This document shows positions 13,078-19,182 of a stretch of DNA of 35,968 nt, in pieces. The position numbers and the translations under genes were made by a program. Positions within the stretch are counted from its first letter, which is position 1; each line of letters begins with the position of its first letter. Source of the stretch: Terriglobales bacterium (GTDB taxonomy: Bacteria > Acidobacteriota > Terriglobia > Terriglobales > Acidobacteriaceae). The notes under the pieces were generated by a model. That model saw only the letters and a program-made list of their open reading frames with translations, had not been told where the DNA came from and did not search any database. The stretch is taken from NCBI GenBank assembly GCA_035937135.1, contig DASYVL010000074.1, positions 1 through 35,968 on the forward strand, in the 5' to 3' direction.

Positions 13078-14156
13078 CCGTCCGCTTGGGCGCGATGGGC
13101 GACGTGATCCACGCGCTGCCCGCCGTGGCCGCGCTGCGCGACGCCTTCCCCGAAGCCCGCATCGGCTGGGCGATCGAGGAGCGCTGGGCAGAATTGCTCT
13201 GCTCGCCCCAAGCCTTGCTCTGCGCTTCCAGCGCCTTGCTTTCGACTTCTGACGCCGCTCCCGATTCGCCGCGCTCCGCCGCCAAGCCGCTGGTGGACGT
13301 GATCCATCCTCTGGACGCCGCCGCTTGGCGCTCCGCCCCGTTTTCGGATGAGACGTGGGGTGAAACCGTGGGCGCGCTGTGCGACCTGCGCGGCGCCCGC
13401 TATGAAGTGGCCATCGACTTCCAGGGACTGATGAAGTCGGCGCTGGTGGCGCAGGCGAGCAGGGCGCCGCTGCGCTTGGGCTTCGCGGATCCGAAGGAAT
13501 CCGCGGCAAAGCTGTTCTACACGCGCGCGGTCGCACGCACGGGTACGCACGTGGTCGAGATGAATCTTGCGTTGGCGCATGCGCTCACCGGCCGGGAGAC
13601 TCCACCGGCTCGCTTCGAGCTGCCGCGCGATCCGGAAGCCGAGGCCTGGTGCGATGCCGAGCTGCGCCGGCGCGGAGCGCAGCGCTTCCTGCTGCTCGCG
13701 CCCGGCGGCGGCTGGGGCGCCAAGCTCTGGCCGGCCCAGCGCTACGGCGAAGCCGCGCGCGCGCTGGCGGAAGATGGCCTGCGCACGCTGGTGAACTACG
13801 GCCCCAGTGAAGAAACGCTGGCGCAGGAAGTGGCAGCGGCGAGCGGCGGCGCGGCGCAACCGCTTTCCTGCTCCATCTCCGAGCTTATTGCGCTGACGCG
13901 CCGCGCGCAGATTTTCCTGGGCGGCGACACCGGGCCCATGCACTTGGCGGCGGCGTTGGGGGTGCCGGTCGTGGCAATCTTTGGGCCCACTGACCCGGCG
14001 CGCAACGGGCCGTTTGGCAAGCGCAACGTCGTGCTGCGCTCGCCGGCCAGCCAGACCTCGTATGCGCATCGCGCAGAGGTGGATCCCGGGATGCTCGCAA
14101 TCACAACGGAGGAAGTCGTGGCCGCGGCGCGGCGGCTCGTGAGGGAGCATGTCTAG
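13062..14156 (+). CDS. waaC: LPS heptosyltransferase (GT9, WaaC-like)
   Basis: A 364-residue GT-B glycosyltransferase that adds L-glycero-D-manno-heptose from ADP-heptose to the Kdo of the inner core, on the cytoplasmic side of the inner membrane. The N-terminal [15 protein letters not shown] carries the catalytic Asp (D14). The C-terminal [23 protein letters not shown] at about 287-309 is the family's ADP-heptose site. The start at ATG 13062 puts this motif at the usual place and overlaps the upstream gene by 16 bases. Residues about 47-72 are an Ala/Ser-rich insertion absent from E. coli WaaC, which partly explains the extra length. WaaC (first heptose) is favoured by its position next to waaA; WaaF or WaaQ cannot be fully excluded. 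Confidence 0.88.
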   Translation: MEAILAVRLGAMGDVIHALPAVAALRDAFPEARIGWAIEERWAELLCSPQALLCASSALLSTSDAAPDSPRSAAKPLVDVIHPLDAAAWRSAPFSDETWGETVGALCDLRGARYEVAIDFQGLMKSALVAQASRAPLRLGFADPKESAAKLFYTRAVARTGTHVVEMNLALAHALTGRETPPARFELPRDPEAEAWCDAELRRRGAQRFLLLAPGGGWGAKLWPAQRYGEAARALAEDGLRTLVNYGPSEETLAQEVAAASGGAAQPLSCSISELIALTRRAQIFLGGDTGPMHLAAALGVPVVAIFGPTDPARNGPFGKRNVVLRSPASQTSYAHRAEVDPGMLAITTEEVVAAARRLVREHV

Positions 14157-14691
14157 CTGGAGCCAGATCGCGCGCCGCATCCGCGTCCCGCTGGGATTCG
14201 TCTTGGCCGCGGTGTATCTGTGGCGGGCGCACCCGGATTGGCGGTCGCTGGCCGCGGGCAGCATCTTCATTGTTTGGGGACTCGTGCTGCGCGCCGTGGC
14301 CTCGGGGCACTTGCGCAAGAACACCGAGGTCACGGCGAGCGGGCCGTACGCTCACGTCCGCAATCCGCTCTACCTGGGATCGCTGATCATGGCGGCGGGA
14401 TTCGTGGCGGCGGCGCGCGACTGGTGGCTGGCGGCTGGAATGCTCGTCTTCTTTCTCGCCGTCTATCTTCCGGTGATCCTCTCGGAGGAGGCGTGGATGC
14501 GCGCCAACTTTCCCCAGTTCGAGGACTACGCGCGGCGCGTGCCCCGGCTGTGGCCGCGATTCGGCGGGGCGGGCGCGGCCCAAGGGCGCTTTTCCCGAGA
14601 ACTCTATCTGCAGCACCGCGAGTACAATGCTCTTCTGGGCGCGGTGGCGATGCTGGCGGCGCTGGTGGTGAAGCTCCTCCGGTTTTCGTGA
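14149..14691 (+). CDS. Membrane methyltransferase of the ICMT/PEMT family
   Basis: A 180-residue inner-membrane protein with about four hydrophobic segments. The signature GPYAHVRNPLYLGSL (about 64-78) and the downstream E..W....FPQFEDYARRVPRLWP segment are the SAM-binding features of the isoprenylcysteine carboxyl methyltransferase / phospholipid N-methyltransferase superfamily. Bacterial members methylate lipids or unknown small molecules; the substrate here is unknown, though its place in the LPS run makes an envelope lipid likely. The last 35 residues form an extra hydrophobic helix. It overlaps the heptosyltransferase by 8 bases and the next gene by 4 (GTGA). Confidence 0.85.
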   Translation: MSSWSQIARRIRVPLGFVLAAVYLWRAHPDWRSLAAGSIFIVWGLVLRAVASGHLRKNTEVTASGPYAHVRNPLYLGSLIMAAGFVAAARDWWLAAGMLVFFLAVYLPVILSEEAWMRANFPQFEDYARRVPRLWPRFGGAGAAQGRFSRELYLQHREYNALLGAVAMLAALVVKLLRFS

Positions 14692-15557
14692 GCCCGATAC
14701 CCCTCTCATTCCTCGTGAGTCCGGCCTTGCCAAAACCCGCGCTGCTGGTGCTCGCCGCACTGTTGCTCGCAGCACTGTTGCTCTCGCCGGGTGCTGGCGT
14801 CGCACAGAAACCGCCGGCACCCTCTGCTCCGGCTCCCGCGCCGAGCGCCGCGGTTTCCTCTTCCGGCATCCGGCCTCCGGCGGAGCGTCACTTCACCAGC
14901 GGCGAGACCTACGTGTACGAAGCGGAGTGGCGGCTGTGGAAGGCGGGCACGGCCACGCTGCGCATCGAGGACGCAGGCAGCAGCGAGCAGCGGGTGCTGG
15001 CCACCGCCAACGCCACCGGCGCCGCGGCGCTGCTCTATACCGTCCGCGACCGCTTTGAGGCCTTCTTCGACCGCAAGACCTTCTGCTCACGCAACCTCAC
15101 CAAACACACCGAGGAAGGTTTCCGCAAACTGCAGACCAGCATCCGCTTCGACTATGCGCGCCACAAGAGCGTGCTGGAGGAGACCAACCTGCGCTGGGGA
15201 AAGTCGAAGAAGGTGGAGAACGACATCCCGGACTGCGTGACCGACGTGATCTCCGGCATCTACTACCTGGGCTCGCAGGCGCTCGCGCCCGACGCCACCT
15301 ACAGCTTCCCGCTGAATGATGGCGGGCGCACCACGCAGGTGGAGGCGCACGTGGAGGCGCGGGAGGAAGTCCGCACTCCCGCCGGGACCTTTCAGACAGT
15401 GCGGGTGCAGCCGCGCGCTACCTCGGGCGTGCTCAAAGATCGCGGGCAGGTGTGGATCTGGTATTCGGACGACGTGGCCCGCATCCCGGTGCAGATGCGC
15501 GCCCGCATGTTCTGGGGAACGCTGACGATCCGCCTGGTGCGCATCGACCGCCACTGA
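14688..15557 (+). CDS. DUF3108 envelope protein
   Basis: From the GTG at 14688, which overlaps the upstream TGA (GTGA), the product is 289 residues. A GTG at 14715 is an alternative start. A hydrophobic signal or anchor (about 14-38) ends near GAGVAQ, followed by a short Pro/Ala linker. The rest is an all-beta DUF3108 domain: GETYVYEAEWRLWKAGTATL, YTVRDRFEAFFDRKTF, DVISGIYYLG and the ending RIPVQMRARMFWGTLTIRL. DUF3108 proteins are periplasmic and often lie by LPS or outer-membrane genes; the function is unknown. It is the last gene of the LPS run, and GC falls sharply just after it. Confidence 0.85.
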   Translation: MSPIPLSFLVSPALPKPALLVLAALLLAALLLSPGAGVAQKPPAPSAPAPAPSAAVSSSGIRPPAERHFTSGETYVYEAEWRLWKAGTATLRIEDAGSSEQRVLATANATGAAALLYTVRDRFEAFFDRKTFCSRNLTKHTEEGFRKLQTSIRFDYARHKSVLEETNLRWGKSKKVENDIPDCVTDVISGIYYLGSQALAPDATYSFPLNDGGRTTQVEAHVEAREEVRTPAGTFQTVRVQPRATSGVLKDRGQVWIWYSDDVARIPVQMRARMFWGTLTIRLVRIDRH

Positions 15558-15565
15558 TTCGACGG

Positions 15566-15579
15566 GCTTATCGCTTACA
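15566..15579 (+). repeat. Heptamer repeat remnant, left edge of the island
   Basis: GCTTATC-GCTTACA, two heptamers with one exact match to the array at 18110-18132. They lie 8 bases after the DUF3108 stop and mark the left edge of the low-GC island. Confidence 0.5.
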
Positions 15580-15609
15580 GGATTGTTCACTTTACGAAGG
15601 AGGCTGCTT

Positions 15610-16584
15610 GTGAGTAGCCTTCTCGTTAAGCCGCTCCATGAACCCCATTCTATAGCGCAGCGGCTTCCAGAAAGGCGAGCCGTGAGTATTGTGGCCGGAT
15701 TCAAGTCCCACGAAGGAATCGTACTCTGCGCCGACACGCAAGAGACCGTAGGAACAAGTAAGCGCCATGTCCCGAAGCTGCGCTTTGAGCCAAAAGAGAA
15801 AGCCGGTGATGGAGTTCCCCCTGACGAGTTGGCCGTTGGGTTCTGTGGCGCTACCAATGATGGGGTCTTCCTAGACGAGATGGTTGACCGCGCTTGGGAA
15901 AATGTGCAAACCGCTACGTCTCTTGACGAAGCCTGCGACAACATAAAGGGCAGCATCAAGACTTACCACCGAGAGGCTGTGAAGCTGTACCAAGCGGGGT
16001 CGGTTCCCCAAACCGAGCTAATCTACGGCGTCAAAATGCACCGTTCCTCTCGACTCTTCTATGCACTAGGGCCAGCAATCAGTGAACGGGATAAATATGC
16101 GACTGGCGGAGTCGGGGCATACATGGCCGATTTTCTCGCCAGCCGAATGTACAGGGACTATCTAGGCCTTACGCAATGTTTGATTCTTGCAACGTACACT
16201 CTCTTTCAAGCGAAAGAGAATGTGGACGGATGCGGCGGAGACAGTCACATTGCTATCCTCCGCGAAGATGGGGCGAGCGGGAAGGTGGACTGGCATCGTG
16301 TAGAGGCATTGACGGATTTATTGAAAGCGGCGGATCGTCATGCTGGTGAGCTTCTGCTTCATGTAGCAGACCTGAAATCAAGCAACGAGAAGTTTCGGGA
16401 ATCTGTGGGCTTGCTAGTTGATGCGCTCGAAGTGCTGCGCGACATGAAGCGGCGCGACATTGAGCAGCACGCGGGTATGCTGAGGGCACTTTTTGTTGGT
16501 CTTGGAGGGAAAGAAAAGCCGACCGAGGATGAATATGGCTTTTCTGTGGCATCAGACGCTGACAAGGCAGAGCAGCGACCATGA
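15610..16584 (+). CDS. Proteasome/HslV-fold Ntn-hydrolase-like protein
   Basis: The GTG at 15610 has a perfect AAGGAGG six bases upstream, giving 324 residues with a 25-residue leader before SIVAGFKSHEGIVLCADTQE. That segment matches the start of mature proteasome beta subunits and HslV (T-T-x-V-G-x-K-x-x-x-G-V-V-x-A-x-D). Counting its Ser as 1, the key Asp falls exactly at 17 and Lys at 31 (Thr1/Asp17/Lys33 in proteasomes). The later YATGGVGAYMADFLA and NVDGCGGDSHIAILREDG match the core, though the usual SG motif serine is replaced. The last 90 residues are a charged helical extension. A second in-frame GTG at 15682 would expose the Ser after fMet removal. No ATPase partner is nearby. Peptidase activity is inferred. 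The stop overlaps the next gene (ATGA). Confidence 0.72.
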   Translation: MSSLLVKPLHEPHSIAQRLPERRAVSIVAGFKSHEGIVLCADTQETVGTSKRHVPKLRFEPKEKAGDGVPPDELAVGFCGATNDGVFLDEMVDRAWENVQTATSLDEACDNIKGSIKTYHREAVKLYQAGSVPQTELIYGVKMHRSSRLFYALGPAISERDKYATGGVGAYMADFLASRMYRDYLGLTQCLILATYTLFQAKENVDGCGGDSHIAILREDGASGKVDWHRVEALTDLLKAADRHAGELLLHVADLKSSNEKFRESVGLLVDALEVLRDMKRRDIEQHAGMLRALFVGLGGKEKPTEDEYGFSVASDADKAEQRP

Positions 16585-16760
16585 ATCCACATCGCCAGAC
16601 TGCTATCGCTATCGGGGCAGTATTGTTTCTCATCCTCTTTGCCTTTGGCGTGCTTGCGGAAATAGGCGCATTACGGACATGGGAAGTCATAGTTGTAATT
16701 GTTGTGGCTCTCATTGCTTTTACAGCCGCAGGGCTGCTCTGGGAAGGCGAGAACAAATGA
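16581..16760 (+). CDS. Small two-helix membrane protein
   Basis: A 59-residue protein starting at ATG 16581, which overlaps the upstream TGA by four bases. After a polar start (MNPHRQT) come two hydrophobic segments (about 8-27 and 35-54) separated by EIGALRTWE, ending in a short charged tail. It should be an inner-membrane hairpin with both ends in the cytoplasm or both outside. There is no homology I recognise. Its overlaps at both ends with the proteasome-like gene and the zinc-ribbon gene argue that it is real and translated with them. Confidence 0.68.
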   Translation: MNPHRQTAIAIGAVLFLILFAFGVLAEIGALRTWEVIVVIVVALIAFTAAGLLWEGENK

Positions 16761-17056
16761 CTATAGAAACAAGAATCATCGTTGGGCTGAATGACATCCT
16801 CAGCGTTCAATTGGAGTGCGCGAAATGCCGCGCTAAGGTGGTGCGCTCTCCTGACGTTACGCTCACGCTCCCCCATGCCTGCGGTCAATGTGGCGCTACG
16901 TGGCGGCCGGGTCCTGAGGAGTTTGGAGAAGACCCGATGGCGGTAAGACTGGTGAGATTGATAAGTGCGCTACGGCAGTCCAACGACCGCGCCTTCGCAA
17001 TCAAGTTTGAATTCTTCATGCCGTCAGCTTCTCAAACGTCAGCGGGTCAGCAGTAA
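16757..17056 (+). CDS. Zinc-ribbon protein, C-terminus running into the IS element
   Basis: A 99-residue protein whose ATG overlaps the previous stop (ATGA). Two cysteine pairs, ECAKC (about 25-28) and ACGQCGATW (about 46-49), form a rubredoxin-like zinc ribbon. The second half is helical (VRLVRLISALRQ). The last 13 codons overlap the 3' end of the transposase gene on the other strand, so the true C-terminus was probably replaced by IS-derived sequence (ending SASQTSAGQQ). No family is recognised. It probably acts with the two genes before it. Confidence 0.65.
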   Translation: MTIETRIIVGLNDILSVQLECAKCRAKVVRSPDVTLTLPHACGQCGATWRPGPEEFGEDPMAVRLVRLISALRQSNDRAFAIKFEFFMPSASQTSAGQQ

Positions 17057-17906
17057 CCATATGGCGCAGGGTATCTACAAACAAGTCTGCACGCTTGCGG
17101 CGGTTGAACCGAAACTCCATTTCCGCCAAGTATGCCGGGAGGTGCTTCGCACTCACCTTGTGCCACGTCCCGATGATTCCCCGCTTGAGCAGCGAGAAGG
17201 CCGATTCAACGGTGTTCGTGTGAATGTCCCCTCGCGCGTAAACTCCCTTGCTGTGCGCGATGGTCTTATGCCGCTTGGGTGCAACCGCCTTGCGGTAGGC
17301 GTAGAAATCATCCGTCACAACCACGTCAACATCTGTACTCACGTTGTCATGGATATACTGCGCCAGCGTGCCGCTCTTTACGTCTGTGGTGTGAAAAAAC
17401 CGGAGATCGCCACCGCGCTGCCGGATGCCAACCACAATGTCCTTCTTCGTTCCGCGTCCCTTGCGGGAACCTGGGCGGCGGCTTCCCCCGACATAGGTTT
17501 CGTCAACCTCTACGGTTCCATCCATCATCGAGCGTTCTGTCTCTCGCATCGCGGCGCGAATGCGGTGGAACAGATACCACGCGGTCTTGTAGGAGCCTTT
17601 GTGCTGGCCCCAAAGCGTCCGCCGAAGCTGATTCGCACTCATGCCCTTGCGCGCTTCCACCAGAAGCAGGACGGCGAGAAACCAGTAAGTGAGCGGCAGG
17701 TGGGAATCGTGGAAGATGGTTCCTGCGGTCGCCGTGAACTGGTACTCACACGCGGCGCACTCGAAGCGGTCATATTCCTTCAGCCGCGAGATGCGGGTGT
17801 CATGGCAGCGCGGACACTCAACACCATTCGGCCAACGGAGCCGTTCCAGCAACTGACGGCAACGGGCATCGGTCGGGTACAGTCTTTGAACGTCAGGGAG
17901 AGTCAT
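17016..17906 (-). CDS. IS1595-family (ISXO2-like) transposase
   Basis: A 296-residue DDE-type transposase that cuts and pastes its own element. The start at ATG 17906 is supported by GAGGTG six bases upstream; an in-frame extension to 18029 lacks support. An N-terminal zinc ribbon (C31, C34, C50, C53: ECPRC ... ECAAC) is typical of the family. The catalytic core includes D135 (VEVDETYVGG), D199 (VVVTDDFYAY) and the NTVESAFSLLKRG block (N231/E234/K241). The frame is intact and all key residues are present, so it may still be active. It ends overlapping the zinc-ribbon gene by 41 bases. Confidence 0.93.
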   Translation of the reverse strand: MTLPDVQRLYPTDARCRQLLERLRWPNGVECPRCHDTRISRLKEYDRFECAACEYQFTATAGTIFHDSHLPLTYWFLAVLLLVEARKGMSANQLRRTLWGQHKGSYKTAWYLFHRIRAAMRETERSMMDGTVEVDETYVGGSRRPGSRKGRGTKKDIVVGIRQRGGDLRFFHTTDVKSGTLAQYIHDNVSTDVDVVVTDDFYAYRKAVAPKRHKTIAHSKGVYARGDIHTNTVESAFSLLKRGIIGTWHKVSAKHLPAYLAEMEFRFNRRKRADLFVDTLRHMVTADPLTFEKLTA

Positions 17907-18051
17907 GGCAACACCTCGAAAGCATAGAGCGAAGTCGTATCTAGAACGGACGCCGACCCGGAAGCTGGTAGCGGGGCTAAAACGTGATTTGCGGCAGATG
18001 CTACGGGCGTCTGCTGCCGCCCAGCGCAAGCCAAAGAAAGGTAACGGGTAG
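17905..18051 (+). CDS. Small basic divergent ORF in the IS upstream region
   Basis: A 48-residue frame starting at ATG 17905, the same CATG that starts the transposase on the other strand. GGGAG lies 4 bases upstream. The product is strongly basic (MATPRKHRAKSYLERTPTRK..., ending QRKPKKGNG). It covers most of the transposase leader. It could be a small passenger or regulatory protein, or a chance frame; there is no homology evidence. Confidence 0.3.
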   Translation: MATPRKHRAKSYLERTPTRKLVAGLKRDLRQMLRASAAAQRKPKKGNG

Positions 18052-18064
18052 CCTCCATGATGGA

Positions 18065-18093
18065 AGCATACAGAATCAGCTACCCTTTGTCAA
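18065..18093 (-). promoter_or_regulatory. Strong sigma-70-type promoter of the IS transposase
   Basis: On the minus strand, a perfect -35 TTGACA (18093-18088), a 17-base spacer and -10 TATGCT (18070-18065). The predicted RNA start near 18058 leaves a leader of about 150 bases before the transposase ATG. An inverted repeat GGGTAGC/GCTACCC (18046-18052 and 18079-18085) overlaps the promoter and could be an operator or part of the IS end. Confidence 0.65.
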
Positions 18094-18109
18094 GTGAATA
18101 ATCGTGATC

Positions 18110-18132
18110 GCTTATTGCTTATCGCTTATTGC
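18110..18132 (+). repeat. Heptamer array GCTTATT/GCTTATC
   Basis: Three tandem 7-base units (GCTTATT, GCTTATC, GCTTATT) plus GC, running into the stop codon of the minus-strand gene at 18126. The middle unit with its 5-base extension is identical to the repeat at 15566-15577. Confidence 0.65.
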
Positions 18133-18413
18133 AGGTTGAATCTTTCGCGCATCAGGCGCTCGAGGCGCGGCTTGTAGATGAGGTCGAAGGCCAGATCCTT
18201 GCCGGGAAACATGGCGAGCGCGGCGCGGCGGGTGTTGGCCGCCATCTCGGCGGCCTCTTCGATGGTCAGCTCCGCGTCCTGGCTGATGACCGACATTACC
18301 ATGCTCATCAGTATCTGCAGGCGGCGCAGCCGGCGGCGTTCGTCTTCCGCTTCGTTGGCGGCTTCAGCGGCAGCGGAGGTTTGGGCCGTCTCTTCTGGGC
18401 GGGAAAGTCCCAT
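18126..18413 (-). CDS. Conserved-looking small helical protein
   Basis: A 95-residue protein from ATG 18413 (MGLSRPEE...). A longer frame upstream to 18794 is antisense to the DUF2007 gene and is rejected. An Ala/Glu-rich start (about 10-30) is followed by helical segments RRRLRRLQILMSMVMSVISQ and LTIEEAAEMAANTRRAALAMFPGK, ending KPRLERLMRERFNLQ. No family is recognised; it looks like a small cytoplasmic helical protein. It is divergent from the DUF2007 gene, with 27 bases between the start codons. Its stop codon lies inside the heptamer array. Confidence 0.6.
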   Translation of the reverse strand: MGLSRPEETAQTSAAAEAANEAEDERRRLRRLQILMSMVMSVISQDAELTIEEAAEMAANTRRAALAMFPGKDLAFDLIYKPRLERLMRERFNLQ

Positions 18414-18440
18414 TCCCGCAATCTTACATCCGGCGGTGAT

Positions 18441-18734
18441 ATGCTCGCATTCCACATGAGTCCGGAAAAGAAACCGTCGCCGGAACTGGTCACGGTCTTC
18501 GAGACACCCGAGGAGGCCGAAGCGCTGGTGGTCCACGGCCTGCTCGAATCTGCCGGTATCGAAGCGCTGCTCACTTCGCTTTTCGCCCAGCAGGAGATCC
18601 TCCCCGGAGTGGGCGGGGCGGTGCTTCGCGTGGCGCCGGAGCACGCCGAGGAAGCCCGGCGCGTCATCGAGGAATACCGCGCCAGCCCCGGCGCGGAGAT
18701 GGAAGCTAACGGCGAGCCGGAAGCCGGGCAGTGA
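18441..18734 (+). CDS. DUF2007 domain protein
   Basis: A 97-residue cytoplasmic protein starting at ATG 18441; an in-frame ATG at 18456 is an alternative. The body VTVFETPEEAEALVVHGLLESAGIEALL...GGAVLRVAPEHAEEARRVIEEY matches DUF2007 ('putative signal transducing protein', a PII/ACT-like alpha-beta fold): a beta strand, a helix after E-A-x-x-V-x-x-L-L-E-x-A-G-I, and a closing strand with a V/L-x-V-x-x-x-x-x-x-x-A motif. Function is unknown. Its 3' end overlaps the tail of the comEC remnant on the opposite strand. Confidence 0.85.
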   Translation: MLAFHMSPEKKPSPELVTVFETPEEAEALVVHGLLESAGIEALLTSLFAQQEILPGVGGAVLRVAPEHAEEARRVIEEYRASPGAEMEANGEPEAGQ

Positions 18735-19162
18735 CCGCGTGTCCGTCGAGGAAGAAGCTGACCGCGCCCTGCGTGTCAGTGCGGTAAGTAACAACCCCCG
18801 CCGACTGCAGCCGCGCCAGAACCCCGGGCCGCGGATGTCCGAACGAGCTGCGGAAGCCCACCGAGATCACCCCGAAGCGCGGATGCACCGCTTCCAACAG
18901 CTCCGGCGTGGTGGAGGTGACGCTGCCGTGGTGCGCGACCTTGAGCAGGTCGGCCTAGGGATGCTCCTGGGCGATGAAGCGCTCGGAAAAGCGCGGCCGC
19001 GGCTGCGCAAACGAGGGCCGCGATCAGCCACCACGCCGGCGGCCGCCACGCGTGACTTCCCCACAGGATGCCCGCCGCATAGGCGGCAGCGGCGAGGAAG
19101 AGCGGCTGGCGGCTCCACGGGAACCGCGGAGCCGGCGCGGCGGGGTTCGGACTCGGAATCAC
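18706..19162 (-). pseudogene. comEC: comEC remnant: N- and C-terminal ends only
   Basis: ComEC/Rec2 is the inner-membrane channel that takes up transforming DNA. Here the first about 50 residues (GTG 19162; PLFLAAAAYAAGILWGSHAW, then a second hydrophobic helix) are joined directly, in another frame, to the last about 85 residues of the C-terminal MBL-like domain. That domain is recognised by ADLLKVAHHGSVTSTTPELL, RFGVISVGFRSSFGHPRPGVL and TDTQGAVSF. A TAG stop also lies just before ADLLK (at about 18956). Some 600 residues, including the competence membrane domain, are missing. Internal deletion is the simple reading; assembly collapse is possible. It lies 20 bases after the rlmD-like gene. 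Confidence 0.8.
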
Positions 19163-19182
19163 GATCGGCAGCCTGGGAGAGC

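Larger units (their letters stand above)
17016..18105 (-). mobile_element. IS1595-family insertion sequence (ends not resolved)
   Basis: The element contains one transposase gene, its strong promoter near the right end and a small divergent frame. The left end must lie at or before 17016, inside the zinc-ribbon gene, and the right end after the promoter at 18093. I could not find convincing terminal inverted repeats or an 8-base target duplication by eye, so the outer coordinates are approximate. Confidence 0.6.

Noticed and set aside
18046-18085. GGGTAGC/GCTACCC pair as the terminal inverted repeats of the IS
   Set aside because: Both arms are at the same end of the element and overlap the transposase promoter; no matching sequence was found near 16950-17016.
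15566-18128. The shared 12-mer as phage-type attL/attR sites
   Set aside because: No integrase is present and the match belongs to a 7-base repeat array, so an integrase-made duplication is not needed to explain it.
18954-18958. In-frame TAG in the comEC region as a pyrrolysine or read-through codon
   Set aside because: The gene is also frameshifted and lacks its middle, so decay explains the stop better.
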